DNA of 19,932 bases from Treponema sp. (GTDB lineage: Bacteria > Spirochaetota > Spirochaetia > Treponematales > Breznakiellaceae), in assembly GCA_031281925.1 (NCBI GenBank), contig JAITES010000182.1, forward strand, positions 1-19,932. Reading direction: 5' to 3'. Shown one piece after another: positions 7,497-15,021 of this stretch. Position numbers and translations under genes: made by a program. Position 1 is the first letter of the stretch. The number at the start of each line of letters is the position of its first letter. Below the pieces are notes generated by a model. That model saw only the letters and a list, made by a program, of their open reading frames with translations. It was not told the origin of the DNA and searched no databases.

Positions 7497-8578
7497 CACG
7501 GATCTCCCCGTTTTCTGAAGCGTTTTTTCCTGAAGAGATCCAGGAGGACTGAACTTGTAACGAGAAAGAATATCACCGATTGTACGATGGAAGAAATTTC
7601 AAAAGTCATGTCGGAGAACTGCATTGCCATTCTGGCCCCCGATCCGATCCAGGCAAAAAACAGCGCCGCGGGGATTATTGCCACGGGTCTTGAGCGGGCA
7701 ATAAGCGCGACGGCGAGGCTGTTCCAGCCCATCCCCGCGGAAAATTCCTTTATGGTGGAATAGTAGGTGCCGAAAACCGCCATGGCCCCGCCTGAACCAT
7801 AGAAGAAGCCCGAAAGAAACATTGACAGAACAGTCGTTCCGGCGATGTTGATCCCCCCATATACGGCAAAGCGGGGACTCTGGCCGCAGATTCTGATTTC
7901 GTAGCCTGCCCTGGTTTTGTAGAGAAAGATGTGCACCAGAACTACCGCGATGAGAGCGGCAAACAGGGCCGCGCTGAGAGCGGAGGGGGGGAGGATCCTG
8001 GGGAGGCGGAAACTTTCCGGTATTTTCCCGGTAGACTGGAGGTTGGTTCCGCTGTCCAGGAAGGGCCCTGTTACAAGGTAATTGATGATCAGAATCAGCG
8101 TGTTGGAGAGGAGAAAACTCGTGATTAGTTCATTGGTGTTCCATCTGGCCTTGAGAAAGCCGGAAAAGGCCGCCATGAGCGCGGCAAACAGGCTTCCTGC
8201 AAGAAACGCAAGGCCCAGGCCTGCCATGCCGGGAAGGCCCAGGCCGGAGAAGGCCAGGGCCGCAATGGTAGCGGTAAAGGCCCCGGCGTAGATCTGCCCT
8301 TCGCCGCCGAGATTGAAGTTCCCCCCGCGCAGGGCAATGGAAATTCCAAGGCCGCCGAAGATCAGCGGAATGGCGCTGTTGATCAAATTTCCGGCATAGT
8401 AGGTATTCTGCAGGGGCCCCAGGAAAAAATAGCGCAGGGTTTTTACAGGATTCCTGCTGAGGAGAAAGGCCAGCATGACAAGTACAAGGAGCGATATGCC
8501 GAGGATCAGGACAAGGCCCCCGGCATTCTCCAGCGCGGAACGAATCTTTGAATCCTGAAGGCCCCTGTGTTTTTTCAT
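7496..8578 (-). CDS. BMP-type (nucleoside-like) ABC transporter permease 1
   Basis: A 360-aa integral membrane protein with about nine hydrophobic segments. It starts MKKHRGLQDSK at ATG 8578, with AGGAAG at suitable distance; a longer open frame to 8752 lies wholly inside the ATPase gene and is rejected. Family features include the box IALRGGNFNLGGEGQIYAGA (equivalent to NIGVEGQM), RWNTNELITSFLLSN and AGMGWNSLAVALIARSRP. It is homologous to NupB/YufP-type permeases and pairs with permease 2, whose gene overlaps its stop. The 28-bp gap after the ATPase gene contains a small hairpin covering part of its ribosome site. Confidence 0.92.
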   Translation of the reverse strand: MKKHRGLQDSKIRSALENAGGLVLILGISLLVLVMLAFLLSRNPVKTLRYFFLGPLQNTYYAGNLINSAIPLIFGGLGISIALRGGNFNLGGEGQIYAGAFTATIAALAFSGLGLPGMAGLGLAFLAGSLFAALMAAFSGFLKARWNTNELITSFLLSNTLILIINYLVTGPFLDSGTNLQSTGKIPESFRLPRILPPSALSAALFAALIAVVLVHIFLYKTRAGYEIRICGQSPRFAVYGGINIAGTTVLSMFLSGFFYGSGGAMAVFGTYYSTIKEFSAGMGWNSLAVALIARSRPVAIIPAALFFAWIGSGARMAMQFSDMTFEISSIVQSVIFFLVTSSVLLDLFRKKRFRKRGDP

Positions 8579-8590
8579 GAAGTTTCGCTT

Positions 8591-8605
8591 CCTGTCCGGA
8601 ACAGG
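8591..8605 (-). promoter_or_regulatory. Small intercistronic hairpin before permease 1
   Basis: CCTGT (8591-8595) and ACAGG (8601-8605) form a 5-bp stem with a 5-base loop just after the ATPase stop. On the mRNA the stem overlaps the AGG of the permease ribosome site, so it may tune permease synthesis. Confidence 0.3.
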
Positions 8606-8606
8606 C

Positions 8607-10226
8607 TCATGTTTTTTTAAGCCCCAGCATCCGCTCGCCGATCTCTTCCTTGATGTTCCCTGTTTCTCCCACGGCAGGGGAATACAGGGGATTTTCCCTC
8701 TCCGCTGCGATTGAACCACGGTAGAGCACAATGATCCTGTCGGCCAGGGCAAGGATCTCGTCCAGGTTGGAAGAGATGAGGATCACGGCAGTTCCACTGT
8801 TTCTCAGGGATTCCATCTGGCTGTAGACATAGAGACTGGAGGAGACATCAAGCCCCCGCGTGGGTTCGCAGAAGACGATGTAGTCATTGTGCTGTTCAAT
8901 TTCCCGTGCCAGAACGGTCTTTTGTATGTTCCCCCCGGAAAGAAAGGCCAGGGGCATGGAGATGTTTCCCGCAATCGCATAGCGATCCAAAAGTTCCGCC
9001 GCAAAGGCCCCGCTCTTTTTTCTATTCAGAAAACCCCATTCGGAAAATTCCCTGCGGCGGTTTATGATGATGTTTTCCCAGACCGGGGCGGACTCCGCGC
9101 TGCCGTATGCGATTCTGTCGGAAGGGACATAGGCCAGACCCCGGCGGCGCAGTTTTTCCGAATTACAGCGGCTTATATCCTCTTCCCGGCAGCGGATTCT
9201 CCCTGAATTGAGGGGGAGAAATCCTCCCAATACCGCTTCCAGCACCCCGAGGCCGTTTCCCCCGACCCCGGCAAAGGCGAGGATCTCCCCTTCATGCACG
9301 GAAAAACTTATCCTGTTAAGCAGAGGCCGTTCCTGATTCCGGCGTCTCACCGTAACATTCTGAAAACTCAATACCGTCCTCTCTGAAACAGGCTTTCTCT
9401 TTAACGGGACTTCCCGGGGGGAGGCGCGGGGGAACATCCTCTCCCCGGCGGAATGTTCCGTTTCGTCCCCTCCTGTCTGCGCCCCGGCGGAAGGCTCAGG
9501 TAACCTGTACATGAGACGGGAAATTTCGCGCTCATCCAGATCCGCAGTATCCCTGACGGCCGTCAATTCCCCCTTCCGCATCACCGCTACCCGGTCCGAG
9601 ATCTCCTTTATTTCACTCAGCTTGTGGGTGATTAGAATCAGGGACTTTCCTGTTTCCGCAAGAATCCTGAAGCTCCTGAACAGCGATTCTGTTTCCCGAT
9701 CCGTCAGCACGGCAGTGGGTTCGTCAAGGATCAGAATATCTACATTACGGTAGAGCATTTTAACTATCTCCACCTGCTGCATCTCTCCTACCGTAAGACC
9801 CCCTACGGTCTTTCCGGCCTCAATCGAAAAATGGTGGGCGTCGATCACCTTCTGAACCAGCGCATTCGATTTTGCAGTATCAAGAAAAATTTTAAATTTT
9901 TTCGGTTCAATACCCATGACTACATTCTGGGCCACCGTGAATTCGGAGAAGAGCATGAAGTGCTGGTGAACCATGCCGATGCCAAGTCTGTTGGCGTCCA
10001 GCGGGGAATGAATGGCGGCGATCTTCCCCCGGATACGGATTTCGCCTTCGGTTGCGGGAGTAAGGCCGTAGAGGATTTTCATCAGGGTGCTTTTTCCCGC
10101 TCCGTTTTCACCTGCCAGGCAGAGTATCTCTCCCCGGCGCAGATCCAGGGAAACTTCGCGGTTCGCCGCAGAACTGCGGCCCGGATATACTTTGGTGATA
10201 CCGCGCATTTCAAGGATCGTTTCCAT
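8607..10226 (-). CDS. ABC transporter duplicated ATPase (BMP/sugar type)
   Basis: A 539-aa protein with two nucleotide-binding domains in tandem. The first has Walker A GENGAGKST at 39-47, the Q-loop region HQHFMLF, signature LTVGEMQ at 144-150 and Walker B ILILDEP ending at 170. The second has a degenerate P-loop (GVGGNGLG), an intact signature LSGGNIQ and the segment FCEPTRGLD in place of a normal Walker B. Such asymmetry is usual for the RbsA/NupA/YufO class, so it is not a defect. The linker between the domains is long and Pro/Glu/Arg-rich. The ATG at 10226 lies 6 bp after the binding-protein stop without a good ribosome site, which suggests translational coupling. It powers import through the two permeases encoded next. 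Confidence 0.95.
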   Translation of the reverse strand: METILEMRGITKVYPGRSSAANREVSLDLRRGEILCLAGENGAGKSTLMKILYGLTPATEGEIRIRGKIAAIHSPLDANRLGIGMVHQHFMLFSEFTVAQNVVMGIEPKKFKIFLDTAKSNALVQKVIDAHHFSIEAGKTVGGLTVGEMQQVEIVKMLYRNVDILILDEPTAVLTDRETESLFRSFRILAETGKSLILITHKLSEIKEISDRVAVMRKGELTAVRDTADLDEREISRLMYRLPEPSAGAQTGGDETEHSAGERMFPRASPREVPLKRKPVSERTVLSFQNVTVRRRNQERPLLNRISFSVHEGEILAFAGVGGNGLGVLEAVLGGFLPLNSGRIRCREEDISRCNSEKLRRRGLAYVPSDRIAYGSAESAPVWENIIINRRREFSEWGFLNRKKSGAFAAELLDRYAIAGNISMPLAFLSGGNIQKTVLAREIEQHNDYIVFCEPTRGLDVSSSLYVYSQMESLRNSGTAVILISSNLDEILALADRIIVLYRGSIAAERENPLYSPAVGETGNIKEEIGERMLGLKKT

Positions 10227-10232
10227 GGGGTA

Positions 10233-11306
10233 TTACAGGGGAGGAAGGCTGTAGGGTATCTTTCCTGCTTTTACATCGGCAAAGAAACTGCTGAATTTAT
10301 TCCGTATATCTTCCGGCACATGGGAAGTGTAGAGCGGATCATCGGCAATGAAGCCGAGGTATCCTTCTTTTACCCCCACGGTTCTGGACGTACCGTACTG
10401 GATTTTTCCCTCAAGCGCATCGAGAAGAATCTCTTCCACCAGTTTTTTCTGTTCCATGATGCCGCAGCCGACTATGACTCCCGGCGCCGCACCGTATTCG
10501 TTGGTGTTGTGGAATACCACATAGGCGCCCTGTTCCGCGGCGGTCTTGAACAGCCCCTGGGCGGCGCCTCCCGCGATGGCGGCAAAGACATCGGCGCCTC
10601 CCGCAATCATGCTGGAGGCAAGGTCCGCGGCCTTGTTGGCATCGTACCAGTTACCCACCACCCGGAAGTCCAGGCTTATACCGGGATCCACCATCCTTGC
10701 GCCGTCAAGGAAGCCGGGAACAATATGTTTGTCGAGCAGGGGATACTCCTGGGCGGCGATAAAACCGATCTTTTTTTCCGGGTTTGCCTTTGGCATGCGG
10801 CTTGTGGTGATCAGCCCTGCCAGATAACCCAGGTAGAGAGACTGTTCGTACTGATTGTACATATATGTACAGATGCTGTTGTTCCCCGTGTAGGAAGCAT
10901 CGGTAATGACGAATTTCTGGTTGGGGAAACGCTTTCCTACACCGGCGCAGATTTCCGGAAGCGAAGGATTTGAACCAAGCACCAGATCGAATTCCCCGCT
11001 TGCCACAAGAGAGCTGAGCTGTTCCTCCCATTCAGCCTGATTGAAACCGGCCTCGTATATCTTTACGGAAACGTTGCTGTGGGACGCGGCAAAACTCTCC
11101 GCTCCGGCAGCCATAAGTTCATAAGGAGGACTCCCCGCCAGCATTCCTGTAATATAGACAAGAACCGAAAACGAGGAAGAGTTCTCCGCGGCCTCTTTTT
11201 TTCCGGCTGCGGATACAGGTTCTGCAAACATGCACAGCAGCGCCACGGACAGCAATGCTGCCGGCGGCAGCAATAGTGTCGTAAAAATTGATTTTGTCTT
11301 TTTCAT
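10233..11306 (-). CDS. BMP/PnrA-family substrate-binding protein
   Basis: A 357-aa exported binding protein. The N-terminus (MKKTKSIF, a hydrophobic core, then EPVSA/AGKKEAAE) looks like a type I signal peptide with cleavage near residue 33. Cys25 lies inside the hydrophobic region but in a poor lipobox (ALLC), so lipidation is uncertain. The BMP core is clear: YELMAAGAESFA, EFDLVLGSNPSLPEI, RFPNQKFVITDA, YLGYLAGLIT, KIGFIAAQEYP and GADVFAAIAGGAAQGLF. The usual N-terminal Asp-x-Ser-Phe-Asn ligand motif of nucleoside-binding members is not recognisable; the region instead reads ITGMLAGSPPYELM. The ligand may therefore be something other than a purine nucleoside. The gene lies 31 bp after a sugar kinase and 6 bp before the ATPase. 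Confidence 0.9.
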   Translation of the reverse strand: MKKTKSIFTTLLLPPAALLSVALLCMFAEPVSAAGKKEAAENSSSFSVLVYITGMLAGSPPYELMAAGAESFAASHSNVSVKIYEAGFNQAEWEEQLSSLVASGEFDLVLGSNPSLPEICAGVGKRFPNQKFVITDASYTGNNSICTYMYNQYEQSLYLGYLAGLITTSRMPKANPEKKIGFIAAQEYPLLDKHIVPGFLDGARMVDPGISLDFRVVGNWYDANKAADLASSMIAGGADVFAAIAGGAAQGLFKTAAEQGAYVVFHNTNEYGAAPGVIVGCGIMEQKKLVEEILLDALEGKIQYGTSRTVGVKEGYLGFIADDPLYTSHVPEDIRNKFSSFFADVKAGKIPYSLPPL

Positions 11307-11337
11307 TCTTCAATCATGGCATTAAGATGTATCCTGT

Positions 11338-12759
11338 TCAATACGAAGAACGGAGCCTCCGGTATGTTTCGCGGTAGTTTTCAAAAAGCCTGTCATAGAC
11401 CGGTTTTGCCTCCGGTGCGGGATGGTAGATTTCGCCGCCCTGTACCAGGGCCTCCGCCGCCTCTTTGAAACTGCCGTAATAGCCGAGCGCGGCGGCCCCG
11501 GTCACGGCAAGACCCACAATTTCCGCGGGAGGCCCGGCGGGGCAGAGTACCGTCTTCCCCGTAACATCGGCCTTGAGCCGGTTGAGAAAGGGACTTGCCG
11601 AAGTACCGCCTGTGACACGCAGTTCAGCGGTCTCGGCTCCGCATTCTTCCATCACGGTGATCACATCCCGAATCGCAAGGCAGACCCCCTCGGCCACGGC
11701 CCGGGCCATCTCCTTCCGTCCCGTGGAAAGACTGAGCCCCATGAACACCCCCCTGGCCTGAGGATCCCAGATGGGCGCCCGTTCCCCGGCAAGGTAGGGC
11801 AGAAAGAGAAGGCCGCCCCGTTCCGCACCGGCTGCCAGATCGTAGAAGACGCTGTAAGGCTCCTTTTCCAGACCCAAAAGCTCCCGCGCCCAGTCAAGCG
11901 CCTTTCCCGATGTGGAGATGATCCCCGAAAGATTCCAGAAAGGCTTTACCGGGTGGCCGTAACTCATCAGGCGGCTGTCCATGATGCGGTCTTTGGTACA
12001 GAGATTGATCCCCTCGGAGGTTCCGGAACGGTCGCATGCCTGGCCGGGACTGCTTACCCCGGCGCCGAGGATTGTCATGAAGAAATCCGGCCCCCCGGCA
12101 AAGACCCTGACGCGGGAGTTAAACCCAAAACGGGCCGCCGCTCCCGGAAGGACATCGCCGATATAATCGCCCGGAAACACAAAGGGGGGGAATTTTTCCC
12201 TGTCGAGGCCCGTCTTCTCCAGAAGAGCCTCATCCCAGTACCAGCGTTCAAAGCCCTCCGAAGGGAAGACGGTACGGGCCTCTCCGGTCAGCGCGTATAC
12301 CAGGTATTCCGAACTGGAGAGAAAGAGACGGGCTTTTTCGTAGAGCTGAGGCTCACGGTTTTTTATCATCAGGGCCTTGGGAAGATAGAAACCCGGATCG
12401 ACAAAGGCGCCCACAAGCGCGGATACGGTTTCCGCCTCCGCCTCCGCACGCCTGTCAAGCCATTGCCGGGCCGGAGCGGCATCCAGATTCAGCCTCCCCA
12501 GGCTGTCAAGACCCGGTTTCCCGGTAACAGGAACGAGGGTAGGGCCGTTTCCGCTCACGACAAGGGCCTGCACCTTCCCGGCCCCTCCCAGCCGCTCAAG
12601 GGCGCTTTCAAAGGCTCTCAGCCACCGGGAAGGATCGGAATAAAGCGAAGATTCAGGAGGGGAACCGCCGGACAGGGGAATGGAGACAGGTTCACGGAAA
12701 GCGCCCTCCCAGAGAGCGGCCTTAAAGGTGGTAGTTCCAATGTCTATAAGCAGCAGCAT
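11338..12759 (-). CDS. FGGY-family carbohydrate kinase (xylulokinase-like)
   Basis: A 473-aa sugar kinase of typical family length. The N-terminal phosphate-binding motif is LLLIDIGTTTFKAALW. The catalytic base is probably Asp225 in AGGPDFFMTILGAG. The second domain has SGTSEGINL, SGKALDWARELLG, LPYLAGERAPIWDPQARGVF and the C-terminal adenosine-binding segment VTGGTSASPFLNRLKADVTGK. This set is most like xylulokinase and related pentulose kinases. The substrate box usual in xylulokinase (SGQMHG) is changed to SGNGPT, so the substrate cannot be named. AGGA precedes the ATG. It is followed after 31 bp by the binding protein gene and is very probably the first gene of the importer operon, phosphorylating the imported compound or a product of it. 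Confidence 0.9.
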   Translation of the reverse strand: MLLLIDIGTTTFKAALWEGAFREPVSIPLSGGSPPESSLYSDPSRWLRAFESALERLGGAGKVQALVVSGNGPTLVPVTGKPGLDSLGRLNLDAAPARQWLDRRAEAEAETVSALVGAFVDPGFYLPKALMIKNREPQLYEKARLFLSSSEYLVYALTGEARTVFPSEGFERWYWDEALLEKTGLDREKFPPFVFPGDYIGDVLPGAAARFGFNSRVRVFAGGPDFFMTILGAGVSSPGQACDRSGTSEGINLCTKDRIMDSRLMSYGHPVKPFWNLSGIISTSGKALDWARELLGLEKEPYSVFYDLAAGAERGGLLFLPYLAGERAPIWDPQARGVFMGLSLSTGRKEMARAVAEGVCLAIRDVITVMEECGAETAELRVTGGTSASPFLNRLKADVTGKTVLCPAGPPAEIVGLAVTGAAALGYYGSFKEAAEALVQGGEIYHPAPEAKPVYDRLFENYRETYRRLRSSY

Positions 12760-12785
12760 CGTTTCCTGACTTTACGGGCAACTGA

Positions 12786-12821
12786 GGCTGTTTCAAAACC
12801 AACCGGGTTTTGGAACAAGCC
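12786..12821 (-). terminator. Imperfect hairpin between antiporter and sugar kinase genes
   Basis: GGCTGTTTCAAAACC (12786-12800) pairs with GGGTTTTGGAACAAGCC (12805-12821) with one bulge and a G-T pair. It starts three bases after the antiporter stop on the - strand. No T-run follows. It separates the antiporter from the kinase-transporter operon and could attenuate read-through or protect an mRNA end; it may also be a repeat found elsewhere in the genome. Confidence 0.5.
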
Positions 12822-12824
12822 CGG

Positions 12825-14885
12825 CTAACTATGGCGAAAGAGCAGCACAACTTCATCCTGGGTATCCGCGGCGATAAGCTTCTCCCGGATCTCTTCATCC
12901 TTGAGAACGGAACTCACATTCGCCAGAAACTGTACATGGGGGCCGGAACTCGTCCTGGGCGAGAGCACCATGATGAAGATTTTCGACTTCTCTCCGTCAA
13001 TGGAATCAAAATCCACCCCTTCCCGGCTTATCCCCACGGCCGCGCAGATCTCCGCAACCCCGTCGGTCTTGCCGTGGGGCAGGGCAATGCCGTGCTGCAT
13101 GCCGGTGCTCATCGTTTTTTCCCGTGAGAGAACATCCTCAAGCGCCTGTTCCCGGTTTGTGAGCTTTTCCCGCCGGTCAAGGAGATTCACCATTTCCGTG
13201 ATTACCTCTTCCTTTGTGCGTCCCTTCAGGTTGAGGATGACACAGTCCCGTTGGATAAGACCCACAGGCCCCCTGCGGGAAAGCCCATCCATATCGGCCA
13301 GTTCCTTCTTCATCGCGGCGGGGTCGGAGTTTGCCTTGAGCTTCAGCACCGCTTCGGAAAGGTTGAGGATCAACTCGTACACGGCAGTTTTAACAAAGGG
13401 CATGTCCGCGGCCGCGCTTTCAATCGAAAGAGCCTCGGCCTCCCGAGTAATGATCAGGATGATGTCGTCCTTCCGCGCCTGTATGATCCCGTCATCATCA
13501 TTCAGGGTCTGAACAAAGAAACCTTCCGCCCGCAGATCCCGGAGCAGGGTATCGATGACAAGATTCGCCACCTCAGGGGTGTTAAAGTCCCAGTGGGCCT
13601 GGATACTGTCGCTGCCCTTGACTGGCTTCCGGGTACCCATGCCTTTCATTTTGAGACTGACGCTGAGGAGGGGAGGAGCGGCCAGGGTAGTAATCAGGGT
13701 CATAAGGATGATCACCGCAAAGAGCTGCTTGTTCAGCGCTCCCGATGCCAGCCCGATACCGGCGATGATCAGGGCCACCTCGCCCCTGGGTACCATACCG
13801 GTTCCGATACGCAGAGCCCCCCGGCGGTTGAAACCGAGAAGCAGGGCGGGCCCGCCGCAGCCTATAATCTTTGCCAGAATCGCCGCCACTGTGTAGATAA
13901 GACTAAAACCCAGCACCGCAGGCGAAAAGATCTCCCGCAGATCCACCATCATACCCATCACCGCAAAGAAAACAGGCACAAAAAATTCATAGAGCCCGTG
14001 AAGGCGCTCCTGAATAATCGCCGCAATATCGGTACGGGAGAGCGAAAGCCCGGCAACATAGGCCCCGATGATCATGGCAAGCCCCTGCTTTTCAAAAACA
14101 CCCGAAAGAATCAGCGCCACCCCCAGGGCAAGCACGGAAAAATCGAAAGAATGTCTAAAAAGCTTGAGAAACGAGGCAAGCTGCCGCGAAAAAATCAGCC
14201 CAAGCACGGTAAAACCCAGCCATATACCAAAAGCCTTGCCCGCGATAAGGAGAATCCCCGCCGCGTTAAGTCCCCCCGCTTCGGCATTACCGGAAAGCAC
14301 CGCCACAAGCCCCATGACCACAGCCAGGGCAATGATCCCCAGCACATCGTCAAAAACAGCCGCGGCCAGAATCGTTACCCCTTCGGGCGAATCCATCTTC
14401 TTCTGGTCGGAGAGAATACGCGCCGTGATCCCCACGGAAGTGGCGGTAGAAAGAATCCCCAAAAAGAGACAACGCGGATCCAGAAAAGACGCATGGAGCA
14501 AAAACACGCCGCTGGCCGCGCCCAGGGTAAAGGAGAGAATCACCCCCCCAAGCCCAATGACGACCCCCGCCACCGAATAGCGCAGAAAAAGCGCCAGATC
14601 CGTTTCCAGCCCCGATGTAAACAGCAGAATAATCGAGGCCACCGTGGCAAAGGCATAGAGTTCAGGACTTACCGCCATGCCTCCCCCGCCGGGGAGCGGG
14701 AAAACCCCATGCGGAAAGCCGGGCAGCGGCAGGGCCCCCAGTGCGTAGGGCCCGATGGCGATACCCGCCAGAAGCTCGCCCAGCACAGGAGGAATCCTGA
14801 TCTTCTTTACCAGCCGCCCCCCCAGCCTCACGGCAAAAAGAATGATCCCAATTTGAAGCACCAGTTCAGACATTATGGCGGTCAT
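12825..14885 (-). CDS. CPA2 Na+/H+ antiporter fused to a PTS EIIA domain
   Basis: A 686-aa protein. ATG 14885 has GGAG five bases upstream; the open frame runs on to 14954 but has no ribosome site there. Residues 1-400 form a multi-helix CPA2 exchanger (IRIPPVLGELLAGIAIGP, STATSVGITARILSD). The adjacent acids Asp179-Asp180 in VFDDVLG are the mark of electrogenic Na+/H+ members, unlike the Gln-Asp of K+-efflux Kef proteins. After an unassigned domain (about 420-535), residues 541-686 form a type-2 (fructose/nitrogen) EIIA domain. Its phosphorylatable histidine is His604 in MQHGIALPHGKTDG. The protein probably exchanges cations at the inner membrane under control of PTS phosphorylation. HPr and HPr kinase are encoded in the same window; a direct link is inference. 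A hairpin follows the stop. Confidence 0.93.
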   Translation of the reverse strand: MTAIMSELVLQIGIILFAVRLGGRLVKKIRIPPVLGELLAGIAIGPYALGALPLPGFPHGVFPLPGGGGMAVSPELYAFATVASIILLFTSGLETDLALFLRYSVAGVVIGLGGVILSFTLGAASGVFLLHASFLDPRCLFLGILSTATSVGITARILSDQKKMDSPEGVTILAAAVFDDVLGIIALAVVMGLVAVLSGNAEAGGLNAAGILLIAGKAFGIWLGFTVLGLIFSRQLASFLKLFRHSFDFSVLALGVALILSGVFEKQGLAMIIGAYVAGLSLSRTDIAAIIQERLHGLYEFFVPVFFAVMGMMVDLREIFSPAVLGFSLIYTVAAILAKIIGCGGPALLLGFNRRGALRIGTGMVPRGEVALIIAGIGLASGALNKQLFAVIILMTLITTLAAPPLLSVSLKMKGMGTRKPVKGSDSIQAHWDFNTPEVANLVIDTLLRDLRAEGFFVQTLNDDDGIIQARKDDIILIITREAEALSIESAAADMPFVKTAVYELILNLSEAVLKLKANSDPAAMKKELADMDGLSRRGPVGLIQRDCVILNLKGRTKEEVITEMVNLLDRREKLTNREQALEDVLSREKTMSTGMQHGIALPHGKTDGVAEICAAVGISREGVDFDSIDGEKSKIFIMVLSPRTSSGPHVQFLANVSSVLKDEEIREKLIAADTQDEVVLLFRHS

Positions 14886-14944
14886 ATATTCTCCGGATAT
14901 GCCTGGATAAATTTCGTTAAAAATTGCATGTGCATACCATAGAG

Positions 14945-14974
14945 ATAATCTCATGGGGGGTAAAATAATGTCAA
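14945..14974 (-). promoter_or_regulatory. Candidate promoter of the antiporter-EIIA gene
   Basis: On the - strand TTGACA (14969-14974) and GATTAT (14945-14950) are 18 bp apart, giving a leader of about 53 bases before ATG 14885. The -10 lies within an 11-bp palindrome GAGATAATCTC (14942-14952), a possible operator. Confidence 0.5.
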
Positions 14975-14980
14975 TTATGG

Positions 14981-15017
14981 AGTCTGTCCACGAAGCCGGC
15001 GGCTCTATGGACAGACT
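14981..15017 (-). terminator. Perfect 10-bp inverted repeat after the ZnuA-ZinT gene
   Basis: AGTCTGTCCA (14981-14990) and TGGACAGACT (15008-15017) pair perfectly. The loop itself contains AGCC/GGCT (14994-14997, 15001-15004), so a longer two-part hairpin can form. It begins four bases after the ZnuA-ZinT stop on the - strand and lies just upstream of the antiporter promoter. There is no immediate run of T on the - strand, only TTATTTT some 15 bases further. It could be a terminator, an mRNA-stabilising structure or a dispersed genomic repeat. Confidence 0.55.
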
Positions 15018-15021
15018 TTGC

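Noticed and set aside
8579..8752. N-terminal extension of permease 1
   Set aside because: The extension would lie inside the ATPase gene, has no membrane or family sequence, and ATG 8578 has a good ribosome site.
11422..12828. A 468-codon open frame on the + strand opposite the sugar kinase
   Set aside because: No domain, low-complexity basic composition, and fully antisense to a convincing FGGY kinase.
14924..14939. Sigma-54-like site TGGTATGCACATGCAA upstream of the antiporter (- strand)
   Set aside because: GG and GC are nine bases apart instead of the required ten, and a standard -35/-10 pair lies next to it.
13251..14942. A 563-codon open frame on the + strand opposite the antiporter gene
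   Set aside because: Its product is rich in Arg, Lys, His, Gln and Pro with no recognisable domain, and it mirrors a clear membrane-protein gene on the other strand. It is a by-product of GC-rich codon use.
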